Shown here: piece by piece, positions 1 to 6,398 of the stretch
Numbering within the stretch: position 1 is the first letter of the stretch
How the letters are laid out: the number at the start of each line of letters is the position of its first letter
Assembly: GCF_014647455.2 (NCBI RefSeq)
Contig: NZ_BMPF01000001.1
Coordinates: 806,001 to 870,000, forward strand
Reading direction: 5' to 3'
DNA from: Halarchaeum grantii
GTDB taxonomy: Archaea > Halobacteriota > Halobacteria > Halobacteriales > Halobacteriaceae
Length of the DNA: 64,000 nt
Position numbers and translations under genes: made by a program
Notes under the pieces: model-generated
The model's database searches: none
What the model was told of the DNA's origin: nothing
What the model saw: only the letters and a program-made list of their open reading frames with translations

Positions 1-893
1 ATCGTGAAGAGGTTGTACGGCCACTCCTGGTCGGACCGGCGCGGGCGGTGGTAGCAGAGGGTGACGTAGGGGAGTTCGCCGGCGGCGATTCCCCGCTCGT
101 CGAGGGCGTCGTCGGGGACGTCCCAGACGACCATGCAGTTCGCGTCGAAGCCGGTCGCGAGGTGGTTGACGACGCAGCCGATGCGTTTGATGCAGTTCCC
201 GGCGAGCAGGTCCCGAAGCGCGTCGAGGACGGCATCGACGTCGGCGCCGACGGCGTCCGCGACGTCCCGATAGGGCGTGCGGGTGAGCGGGAAGCCGTCC
301 TGGACGGCGAGGAGGACGTCGCCCTCGAGTTCGGTGAGGTCGCGGCGGGCGTCCTCGGTGACGCGCGTCGCGGAGACGTCGGTCTCCATGGCGCTCTCGC
401 GCGCGAAGCGGTCGGAGTTGACGACGGGGAACTCGAGGTCGATGTAGTAGTCGGTGCGCATCGGGAGGTTGAGGACGTCGAGGCCGGTTCGGGCCTCGAT
501 GTCGGCGAGGATGCGGTCGCGGACCTCGCGGCTCCCGGCGGTGACGACGAACCACATGTTCCACGGGTTGTCGCGCCGGTAGTTGTGGTTCACCTGCCGG
601 TAGGAGTTCACGACGTCGGCCACCTCCTCGAAGCGCGCGTCGGGCACGCGGAGGGCGGCGAGCGTCGAGGAGCCGATGACGGGCGGGTTGAGGACGGCGC
701 CGAAGCGCCGGAAGACGCCGACGTCCCGGAGGCGCGCGACGCGGTCGTGGGCGTCGCGTTCGGTCGTGCCGAAGTCGTCGGCGACGGCGCGGAACGGGCG
801 TTCGACGAGCGGGAAGCCGCTCTGGTAGCCGTCGACGAGCCGCGCGTCGACGTCGTCGAGCGCGTCGCGCCAGTCCCCCTCGAGCGCGGACAT
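1..893 (-). CDS. Siroheme decarboxylase, AhbA-AhbB type fusion (C-terminus outside window)
   Basis: Probably catalyses decarboxylation of siroheme to didecarboxysiroheme in the alternative (Ahb) heme pathway. The visible 297 residues hold two Lrp/AsnC-like halves in tandem: winged helix about 1-65 plus ligand domain to about 150, then a second winged helix about 185-235 and a second ligand domain. The first half has HNYRRD at 103-108. The second has CYHRP at 280-284 and WPYNLFT at 291-297, typical of AhbB/NirL rather than of true Lrp regulators. The start is the ATG at 893. The gene runs off the window edge, so roughly the last 50 residues are missing. Databases often call such proteins Lrp-family regulators; the motifs favour the enzyme. 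Confidence 0.8.
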   Translation of the reverse strand, partial: MSALEGDWRDALDDVDARLVDGYQSGFPLVERPFRAVADDFGTTERDAHDRVARLRDVGVFRRFGAVLNPPVIGSSTLAALRVPDARFEEVADVVNSYRQVNHNYRRDNPWNMWFVVTAGSREVRDRILADIEARTGLDVLNLPMRTDYYIDLEFPVVNSDRFARESAMETDVSATRVTEDARRDLTELEGDVLLAVQDGFPLTRTPYRDVADAVGADVDAVLDALRDLLAGNCIKRIGCVVNHLATGFDANCMVVWDVPDDALDERGIAAGELPYVTLCYHRPRRSDQEWPYNLFT

Positions 894-983
894 ACCCGTC
901 CGTAGGCGGGCGCCCCACTACCGTGTATCGGTTCCGCGCGCGCCGGTCGCGCTCGACGACGAAAGCGCGGAGCCGCGATGGGA

Positions 984-992
984 GATTTTACG
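984..992 (+). promoter_or_regulatory. Putative TATA box of the TrpD-like gene
   Basis: AT-rich GATTTTACG lies 25-33 bases upstream of the ATG at 1017 in otherwise very GC-rich DNA. This spacing is expected for a leaderless or nearly leaderless haloarchaeal transcript. Confidence 0.45.
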
Positions 993-1016
993 GCCGCCGC
1001 GTCCGTAGGTCCACGT

Positions 1017-2102
1017 ATGTCGACGATATCCGAGTCCGAGGGCGAGGAGTACGGCGAGTGGCCGCTGAAGCGCCTGATGAGTGAGGTCGTCGGGTCCGGC
1101 CCGAAGTCCGCCGAGGACATGACGGCCGCACAGGCGACGGAGGCCTTCGAGCGCATCCTCGGCGGCGCACCCGAGGACACCACGCTCGGCGCGTTCTGGC
1201 TGGCGAACCGATGGAAGAAGAACGTCCCCGAGGAGCTCGGGGCGTTCCTCGACGTGATGGACCGCGAGTCCGTGGTGCGCGCCGCGCCCGACTGCGACCC
1301 GGTGGACTGCGGCGCGAACTACGACGGGAAGGGCCGCTCGGCGCTCCTCGGTGTGGCGGCGGGCGTCGTCGCGGCGAGCGCGGGCACGCCCGTCGTCGTC
1401 CACTCCGGCGACCGCGTCCCCTCTGGAAACGGCGTCGCGTACAAGCACGTCCTCGACGAGCTCGGCGTCGAGACGGACCTCGACCCCGAGGCGTCCGCGC
1501 GCATGACGGACGACGTCGGCTTCGGCTTCTACTACCAGCCGAGCTTCAACCCGGGCGTCCACGCGCTCCTCGAGCGCCGCAACGAGATGGGCGTGCGGAC
1601 GTTCGTGAACACGGTGGAGACGCTCGCGAACCCCGCTGACGCCGACGTCCACCTCGGGAGCTTCTACCACCTCGCGTTCGCGAAGAAGATCGTGGAGACG
1701 GTCCGCGAGAGCGAGGAAGCGACCGTCTCGCGCGTCCTCATGTTCCAAGGGATGGAGGGGTACGACGACGTCCGCCCCGGGTCGACGACGGTCGCGGAGT
1801 GGAACGAGGGCGACGACCTCGCGGACTTCACGGTCGAGACGGCCGAGTACGGCATGGACGTCGAGAACGAGGACCTACAGGTCGAGGACGTCGCCGCCGA
1901 CTCCGCCGCCATCACCGAGGCCGTGCTCGCCGGTGAGCGCGACGACGCGTTCGCGGACGCGGTCGCGCTGAACGCCGCGCTGCGCCTCTACGCCGCCGAG
2001 GACGTCGCCGACCTCGAGGAGGGGCTGGAGGTGGCTCGCGACGCCATCGAGACCGGCGCGGCCGCCGAGACGCTCGCCGACCTGCAGGCGTTCCCCGCCT
2101 GA
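1017..2102 (+). CDS. TrpD-like nucleoside phosphorylase/phosphoribosyltransferase family protein
   Basis: A 361-residue protein with the glycosyltransferase family 3 layout: an N-terminal helical domain (about 1-90) and a C-terminal alpha/beta domain. It aligns by eye with anthranilate phosphoribosyltransferase, but the PRPP-binding signature GTGGDG is replaced by CGANYDGKGRS at 98-108, and the segment around 128-139 reads VHSGDRVPSGNG. It stands alone, not in a trp operon, which suggests a TrpD2-like role on another substrate. The ATG at 1017 is chosen over an upstream in-frame ATG at 978 because the TATA box at 984-992 lies between them. Family placement is good; the reaction is unknown. 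Confidence 0.75.
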   Translation: MSTISESEGEEYGEWPLKRLMSEVVGSGPKSAEDMTAAQATEAFERILGGAPEDTTLGAFWLANRWKKNVPEELGAFLDVMDRESVVRAAPDCDPVDCGANYDGKGRSALLGVAAGVVAASAGTPVVVHSGDRVPSGNGVAYKHVLDELGVETDLDPEASARMTDDVGFGFYYQPSFNPGVHALLERRNEMGVRTFVNTVETLANPADADVHLGSFYHLAFAKKIVETVRESEEATVSRVLMFQGMEGYDDVRPGSTTVAEWNEGDDLADFTVETAEYGMDVENEDLQVEDVAADSAAITEAVLAGERDDAFADAVALNAALRLYAAEDVADLEEGLEVARDAIETGAAAETLADLQAFPA

Positions 2103-2135
2103 AACCGCCGCCCGGCGACCGCCACGCACCGGTGG

Positions 2136-2143
2136 CGTTTTCC
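2136..2143 (+). promoter_or_regulatory. Putative TATA box of the cyclophilin gene
   Basis: CGTTTTCC sits 24-31 bases upstream of the ATG at 2167, the normal position for an archaeal TATA element with almost no leader. Confidence 0.4.
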
Positions 2144-2166
2144 GTTCTTGCGCCCATCTCGGGAGT

Positions 2167-2718
2167 ATGAGCGACCTGACGGCCACGCTGCACACGAGCG
2201 AGGGCGACATCGAGATCGAACTCTACCCGGAGAAGGCGCCGACGACCGTCGCGAACTTCGCGGGCCTCTCGAACGGGAAGATCGCGTGGGAGGACCCCGA
2301 GACGGGCGACGTCGTCGAGAACGAACCCTACTACGAGGACGTCCCGGTCCACCGCATCATCGCGGACTTCATGATCCAGACCGGCGACCGCACCGGCACC
2401 GGGCGGGGCGGGCCCGGCTACACGTTCGACGACGAGTTCCACGACGACCTCCGTCACGACGACGCGGGCACGGTCTCGATGGCGAACTCGGGGCCGAACA
2501 CGAACGGCTCGCAGTTCTTCATCACGCTCGACGCCCAGCCCCACCTCGACGACCGCCACGCCGTCTTCGGCGACGTCGTCGAGGGCATGGACGTCGTCGA
2601 GGCCATCGGGAACGTCCCGACCGACCGGAACGACGAACCGATGAAGGACGTCACGCTCGAGTCCGTGAAGCTCCACGGCGACACCCGCGACCTCGACTAC
2701 TCCGGCCTCGGCGTCTAG
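2167..2718 (+). CDS. Peptidyl-prolyl cis-trans isomerase, cyclophilin type
   Basis: A 183-residue cytoplasmic cyclophilin that should catalyse cis-trans isomerisation of proline peptide bonds. It has no signal peptide. The catalytic core is intact: VHRII at 61-65 with the active arginine at 63, MANSGPN beginning at 105 followed by GSQFFIT at 114-120, and HLDDRHAVFG at 126-135. A short acidic insertion at about 38-58 is common in haloarchaeal versions. The gene stands between the TrpD-like gene and a ferredoxin, both on the same strand and each with its own short intergenic region. Confidence 0.95.
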   Translation: MSDLTATLHTSEGDIEIELYPEKAPTTVANFAGLSNGKIAWEDPETGDVVENEPYYEDVPVHRIIADFMIQTGDRTGTGRGGPGYTFDDEFHDDLRHDDAGTVSMANSGPNTNGSQFFITLDAQPHLDDRHAVFGDVVEGMDVVEAIGNVPTDRNDEPMKDVTLESVKLHGDTRDLDYSGLGV

Positions 2719-2762
2719 ACGGACCGAACACCTGAAGCGCTCGGAGCCCTTCACCCTCCGGT

Positions 2763-3110
2763 ATGAGCGATTCGGACGACGAGACCCCCGTCGACCCCTC
2801 GACCATCGGCGAGGCGAACGCCCCACCGGTCGCGGAGGCGCCCTACAAGATCATCTTCGAGGCGAACAAGTGCTTCGGCGCCGGGAAGTGCGCCGCCGTC
2901 TCCGACAACTGGGAGATGGACATCACCTCCGGGATGGGGAAGCCCAAGACCTACTTCTTCGGCGAGGACGCCCTCGACGACAACGTCGCCGCGGCCGAGG
3001 CCTGCCCCGCGAAGAAGGGGCCGGGCGTCATCCACGTCGTCGACCGGCGGACGGACGAGGAGGTCGCGCCCGACCCGCACGGCGACGGCACCCTCTCCGT
3101 GGACTGGTAG
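2763..3110 (+). CDS. 3Fe-4S type ferredoxin
   Basis: A 115-residue acidic ferredoxin. The three cluster cysteines are C37 and C43 (CFGAGKC, the C-x5-C pattern of 3Fe-4S ferredoxins) and C81 in CPAKKG. The fourth cysteine of a 4Fe-4S site is missing. Its redox partner is not evident from the neighbours. An acidic N-terminal tail of about 25 residues precedes the fold. The ATG at 2763 is followed directly by the tail seen in haloarchaeal homologues, and tRNA-Leu begins about 40 bases downstream of the stop. Confidence 0.85.
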   Translation: MSDSDDETPVDPSTIGEANAPPVAEAPYKIIFEANKCFGAGKCAAVSDNWEMDITSGMGKPKTYFFGEDALDDNVAAAEACPAKKGPGVIHVVDRRTDEEVAPDPHGDGTLSVDW

Positions 3111-3152
3111 GACACCGAAAACGGTTTGCGGGCGAGCGGACAACTACCGGCT

Positions 3153-3235
3153 GCGAGAGTGGCTGAGCGGCCAAAAGCGGCGGGCTTAAGACCCGCTCCC
3201 GTAGGGGTTCATGGGTTCGAATCCCATCTCTCGCA
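3153..3235 (+). tRNA. tRNA-Leu (anticodon UAA)
   Basis: A full cloverleaf can be folded. The acceptor stem is GCGAGAG (3153-3159) with CTCTCGC (3228-3234) plus discriminator A. The anticodon stem is GCGGG/CCCGC with loop CTTAAGA, giving anticodon TAA at 3187-3189. There is a long type II variable arm and a T stem ATGGG/CCCAT. No intron is seen and CCA is not encoded. The 3' end is duplicated further downstream (see the repeat entries). Confidence 0.95.
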
Positions 3236-3248
3236 TGCTGTCGCGAAC
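3215..3248 (+). repeat. Direct repeat copy 1, 3' end of tRNA-Leu
   Basis: This 34-base segment begins in the T loop of tRNA-Leu and runs 13 bases past its end. It recurs exactly at 3329-3362. Similarity continues with few mismatches to 3263. This geometry matches an att-type target duplication or a small tandem duplication. Confidence 0.85.
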
Positions 3249-3328
3249 GCACGTGAGCGACGCATCGAGTGGGATTCGCGGCTTAGCGAGTCGCAGTGCG
3301 AGCGCACGTGAGCGACCGTCTCGCGTTA

Positions 3329-3362
3329 GTTCGAATCCCATCTCTCGCATGCTGTCGCGAAC
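3329..3362 (+). repeat. Direct repeat copy 2, orphan tRNA-Leu 3' end
   Basis: An exact 34-base copy of 3215-3248, offset by 114 bases. It is not part of a complete tRNA. The 80-base spacer holds no plausible gene, but has a short inverted copy of the T-stem sequence near 3270 and repeated GTGAGCGAC motifs. It is probably a scar of a past integration and excision. Confidence 0.85.
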
Positions 3363-3438
3363 ACGCGTGAGCGACGCGGGCACCTCGGGGTCGCGTCCGG
3401 CGGTCACGTTCTTGTGGCGGGCGTTCGAAGCGCGAGGT

Positions 3439-3876
3439 ATGTACGAGCGAATTCTGGTGCCGACGGACGGAAGCCTGGAGAGCGACCGCGCCGTCGAGGA
3501 GGCGATCGACCTCGCGGCGCTGGCGGACGCGACGGTGGTGGCGCTCTACGTGGTGGACACGAACGACTACCGGTCGCTTCCGGAGGCGAAGTGGACGGCG
3601 TTGCGGAACGAACTCGAGTCGGAGGGCGAACGCGCGGTGGCGTCGGTGGCCGAGCGCGCGAACGAGGCGGGCGTGGACGCTGAGACGGTGGTCGCGGACG
3701 GGACGCCCCACGAGGTGATTTTGGAGCGCGCGAGGAGCGGCGACGTGGACGCGGTGGCGATGGGGACGCACGGGCGGAGCGGCGTGGAGCGCTTCCTGCT
3801 CGGGAGCGTGACGGAGCGCGTCGTCCGCGAGTCGCCGGTGCCGGTGTTGGTGGCGCGCGTCGACGAGTCGGAGTGA
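3439..3876 (+). CDS. Universal stress protein (UspA family)
   Basis: A 145-residue single-domain Usp. It starts MYERILVPTDGS, has the usual first strand and acidic ADP/ATP-binding aspartate at position 9, and near the end carries GTHGRSGVERFLLGSVTE, the G-2x-G-9x-G(S/T) nucleotide-binding loop. It therefore probably binds ATP. The ATG at 3439 is the natural domain start; the upstream in-frame extension covers the tRNA scar and is not coding. It lies convergent with the crcB pair. No target is known. Confidence 0.92.
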   Translation: MYERILVPTDGSLESDRAVEEAIDLAALADATVVALYVVDTNDYRSLPEAKWTALRNELESEGERAVASVAERANEAGVDAETVVADGTPHEVILERARSGDVDAVAMGTHGRSGVERFLLGSVTERVVRESPVPVLVARVDESE

Positions 3877-3880
3877 CGGG

Positions 3881-4246
3881 TCAGCCCGCGAGCGCGAGGA
3901 TGAGCCACGCGAGCGCGATGGCGGCGCCGGCACCGAGGAGGTTCGCGACGGCGGTAATCGCGGCGCGGACGCGCTCGCCGGTCTCCCAGAGCCGGACGGT
4001 TTCGACGGCGAACGAGGAGAAGGTGGTGAACGCGCCGCAGGCGCCGGTGCCGAGGAGAAGCATGGCGTCACCGCCGACGCCGGCGAAGGTGAGGAGGCCG
4101 AGGAGGAAGCTCCCGACGACGTTGACGGCGAGCGTGCTCGCGGGGAACCCGTCAGCGGCGACGGACTCGCCGACGGCGGTCCGGCAGAGCGCGCCGAGCG
4201 CGCCGCCGAGGCCGACGAGGGTGGCGGCGGCGAAGCCGGAGCTCAC
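3881..4246 (-). CDS. crcB: Fluoride channel CrcB/Fluc, second gene of pair
   Basis: A small membrane protein of about 121 residues with four predicted helices; it exports toxic fluoride as a dual-topology dimer. Counting from an upstream in-frame GTG at 4255, family motifs are GALGALCR (18-25), NVVGSFLLG (45-53) and GACGAFTTFSSF (71-82), with the conserved Asn and the Phe-box residues. I place the start at the GTG at 4246 because a strong Shine-Dalgarno GGAGGTG (4253-4259) sits six bases before it; the GTG at 4255 is the alternative. It lies downstream of the first crcB gene, and the pair probably forms a heterodimer. Confidence 0.9.
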   Translation of the reverse strand: MSSGFAAATLVGLGGALGALCRTAVGESVAADGFPASTLAVNVVGSFLLGLLTFAGVGGDAMLLLGTGACGAFTTFSSFAVETVRLWETGERVRAAITAVANLLGAGAAIALAWLILALAG

Positions 4247-4285
4247 GAGAGCCACCTCCGGTGGGGAGTGCGAGTCAGTCGGGCC

Positions 4286-4435
4286 GGAGGTCCGGCGCGA
4301 CTCGCGTGTCGCTCGCGTTCGCTCGCTCCCGCTCGTCTGGGCGCGGCGCCCTCTCTGCGGTCGGCTGCCGCGTGAGTCACGCGAGCCACCCCCGGTGGCG
4401 CGTGTGGGTCAATCGGGCGGTGGCCGTAGCAGCGG
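4286..4435. repeat. crcB spacer with GAGC-rich repeat and duplicated start region
   Basis: The 4256-4435 spacer has no gene. Bases 4378-4420 repeat 4244-4286 at about 80% identity, so the ribosome-binding and start region of the second crcB is duplicated upstream of itself. Between the copies lies a GCTCGC/GAGCGA-rich low-complexity tract like those in other gaps of this window. Confidence 0.6.
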
Positions 4436-4837
4436 TCACGCGGACCACCCGGTGATCCGGCGGGCGAGCGTGCGGCCGGCGAGGACGGCGGCGAAGCCGA
4501 GCGCGTAGGTGAGGGCGACGTTCGCGACGAGGAGGGCGGGGCGCGCGGTGGCGCTCTGGACGGCGAACGTGCTGTAGGTGGTGAACGAGGAGAGGAAGCC
4601 GGTGGAGACGAGGAGGCGGACGTCTGCGGGGAGCGCCCCCCGGTAGAGGGTCCCGTAGACGAGGAAGCCGAGCGCGAATGCGCCGAGGACGTTCGCGAGG
4701 AGCGTGCCGGGGAGGCCGGGTGCGAGGAGGGCGGCGGCGTACCGGCAGTTCGCGCCGGCGACGCCGCCGAGCGCGACGAGGGCGGCGACGCGGAGGCGCG
4801 CGCGGAGCGGACCGGCGGTGAGTGTTCGCGTGGACAT
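4436..4837 (-). CDS. crcB: Fluoride channel CrcB/Fluc, first gene of pair
   Basis: A 133-residue four-helix membrane protein of the Fluc family, exporting fluoride. Motifs: GGVAGANCRY (24-33), NVLGAFALG (49-57) and GFLSSFTTYSTF (80-91). It differs clearly from the second copy, as expected for partners of a heterodimer. It begins with ATG at 4837, eleven bases after a fluoride riboswitch, so its expression should rise when fluoride accumulates. The second crcB lies about 190 bases downstream on the same strand and is probably cotranscribed. Confidence 0.93.
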   Translation of the reverse strand: MSTRTLTAGPLRARLRVAALVALGGVAGANCRYAAALLAPGLPGTLLANVLGAFALGFLVYGTLYRGALPADVRLLVSTGFLSSFTTYSTFAVQSATARPALLVANVALTYALGFAAVLAGRTLARRITGWSA

Positions 4838-4847
4838 GGCTGTGTGA

Positions 4848-4907
4848 CGGAGGCGTCATCAGCCGGTGTCTCCGGCGGTTTGGGGCGGGCGGACGCCATC
4901 GCCCGCG
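4848..4907 (-). promoter_or_regulatory. Fluoride riboswitch (crcB motif)
   Basis: Read on the minus strand, the leader contains GGCGATGGCGTCCGCC, then AAACCGCC, a GCCGG/CCGGC hairpin, and GCTGATGACGCCTCC. These are the conserved blocks of the crcB RNA motif in order and at the right spacing, and the element ends 11 bases before the first crcB ATG. A TATA-like CTAAGT at about 4935-4940 would start the transcript at the riboswitch 5' edge. Placement right against the start codon suggests translational control. This is a strong visual match, not scored by a covariance model. Confidence 0.88.
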
Positions 4908-4998
4908 TCCTCGGACGATGCGACCGGCGGGCACTTAGCGACACCGGAGTGGCGCGTGGAGCGCAACGCCCATTTCCGTCGCTCGCGTTCTCGTGTGT

Positions 4999-5481
4999 AT
5001 GAGCGATGTCGAGCGCGAGTTCGAGGAGAGCGAGACGTTCGCGGCCGAGGGCGACGCGTACGTCCCGACGACGAACGACTGGGAGGCGACGGTCGAGATC
5101 GCGGACGGGACGCTGACCGTGACGGTCCGCGTGCCGACGCTGTCGGCGGCCGTCACGGAGCAGGAGACGGTCGCGGACGTCGTCGAGGACGGGTGGTTGG
5201 AGACGCTCGAACTGCGAGTGGCGGACGCGCCGAACGTGACGCGCGCCGAAGAAGCGAGCCCGCCGACGGTCGAACGCGCGGGCGGCGACGTCGTCGTGGA
5301 GACGGTCATCGACGCCCGCGCGGGGCACGCCGCCGAGGACGCGCTCGCGGTCGTGAACTACGTCGAGGGGACGTGGTTCGAGGGCATCATCCCGGGCTAC
5401 GACTATCGGCCGGACGTGCAGGACCTCCGGGACCGGGCGGCGGGCCGGGGGCAGTCGGGCGCGAGCGCCGACCGCCTCTAA
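4999..5481 (+). CDS. Haloarchaeal conserved protein, DUF5813-like
   Basis: A 160-residue acidic, soluble protein with no signal peptide or membrane segment. I associate it with the haloarchaeal family DUF5813 by its overall pattern, but cannot check this. The middle region contains alternating strands rich in valine and threonine, and the last 20 residues are a disordered Arg/Gly tail. The ATG at 4999 is preferred to an ATG two codons upstream because the start pattern MSDVE is typical. It is divergent from the crcB operon and convergent with a decayed RAM gene. Function unknown. Confidence 0.7.
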   Translation: MSDVEREFEESETFAAEGDAYVPTTNDWEATVEIADGTLTVTVRVPTLSAAVTEQETVADVVEDGWLETLELRVADAPNVTRAEEASPPTVERAGGDVVVETVIDARAGHAAEDALAVVNYVEGTWFEGIIPGYDYRPDVQDLRDRAAGRGQSGASADRL

Positions 5482-5609
5482 TCAGTCCATCGCGATGTAG
5501 GTCTCGGTGTCCTCGACGCCCCGGATGCCCTGAATCGCGTTGGCGGCGACCGCCTTCAGGTCGTCGGGGACTCCACGCTGACCGTGACGACGAAGTCGAC
5601 GTCGCCGGG
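5482..5609 (-). pseudogene. 3' fragment of an Lrp-type RAM-domain gene, frameshifted
   Basis: The minus strand encodes the C-terminal half of an AsnC/Lrp ligand-binding (RAM) domain: GDVDFVVTVSVES, then after a one-base shift in a run of C near 5570, DDLKAVAANAIQGI and DTETYIAMD before TGA at 5482-5484. No N-terminal half or start codon exists upstream: the DNA there already belongs to the opposite-strand fragment. Two lesions (frameshift and 5' loss) make this a pseudogene, unless the shift is a sequencing error. Confidence 0.75.
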
Positions 5610-5735
5610 GAGTGGGACGTCATCGCCGAAGCCGACACCGAGGACGTGCAGGACCTCCTCGGCGCGTCCTCGTCGGGGATTCAGGCGCTCGAAGGGGTGG
5701 CGGACACGAAGACGTACATCTCGATGTCGGCCTAG
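5595..5735 (+). pseudogene. 3' fragment of a second RAM-domain gene
   Basis: The plus strand encodes VDVAGEWDVIAEAD, then [19 protein letters not shown] and TAG at 5733-5735. This is the C-terminal half of the small stand-alone RAM proteins of haloarchaea (normally about 75-80 residues). There is no in-frame ATG or GTG upstream, and the 5' half is missing. It meets the minus-strand RAM fragment at a GTCGAC palindrome near 5595-5603. The simplest history is deletion of the shared 5' part of two divergent genes. Confidence 0.72.
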
Positions 5736-6316
5736 TCGACGCGGGCGTCGAAGACCGCCTCGACGCGCTCGGCGACCGCGTCGGGCGACCGCGTGGCGTC
5801 GATGCGGACGAACCGCTCGGGGTCGGCCTCGACGAGGCGCTCGTAGTTCTCGCGGACGTCCGCGAGGAACTCGGCCTGCTCGAACTTGTTCGTCGCGCCG
5901 GCGCGCTCGGCGGCGGTGTGGGGGTCGACGTCGAAGTAGAGCGTGAGGTCCGGCTCTCTGGTCCACGGCTCGTGGACGTCGCGGAGGAACCGCATTGGGC
6001 GGGGGACGCGACCCGACAGGGCGACGCCCTGGTAGGCGTAGCGCGAGTCCGAGTAGCGGTCGGAGACGACGATATCGCCGCGCTCGAGGGCGGGACGGAC
6101 GAGCCGGGAGAGGTGGGCGGCGTGGTCGGCCGTGTAGAGGAACGCCTCGGCGAGCGGGTCGGCGTCGTCGTCCCGGACGGAGCGAAGGACGGCCTCGCCG
6201 TACCACGAGTCCGTGGGTTCGCGGGTGAAGGCGTAGCCGTCGTCGCGGGTCTCGCGGAGCGCCTCCCAGACGGTGGTCTTCCCGCTCCCGTCGATACCTT
6301 CGAGCGTGACGAGCAT
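5732..6316 (-). CDS. tmk: Thymidylate kinase
   Basis: A 194-residue enzyme that phosphorylates dTMP to dTDP with ATP in DNA precursor synthesis. The P-loop GIDGSGKTT is at 7-15, followed by [11 protein letters not shown] (the dTMP-binding region with the conserved Arg-Glu-Pro), the DRY-type motif [13 protein letters not shown] near 90-100, and a short lid. Length is normal for the family. The stop codon overlaps that of the plus-strand RAM fragment, so the two are convergent. The ATG at 6316 places the P-loop at its usual distance from the N-terminus. Confidence 0.95.
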   Translation of the reverse strand: MLVTLEGIDGSGKTTVWEALRETRDDGYAFTREPTDSWYGEAVLRSVRDDDADPLAEAFLYTADHAAHLSRLVRPALERGDIVVSDRYSDSRYAYQGVALSGRVPRPMRFLRDVHEPWTREPDLTLYFDVDPHTAAERAGATNKFEQAEFLADVRENYERLVEADPERFVRIDATRSPDAVAERVEAVFDARVD

Positions 6317-6398
6317 ACGCGGGGTTTCGGGCGTGGCGGTTTATCGCCACCGAAAGCCGGGGACTACCTTTAGGGTGGTACCGCCCGAACGAGGAACC

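Noticed and set aside
3236-3328. A small gene inside the tRNA-Leu repeat interval
   Set aside because: Only 93 bases with no start, and internal inverted and direct repeats explain it better.
4256-4435. A second fluoride riboswitch before the second crcB gene
   Set aside because: The minus-strand sequence lacks the GGCGATGG and GCTGATGACGCC blocks; only a duplicated start region and GAGC-rich DNA are found.
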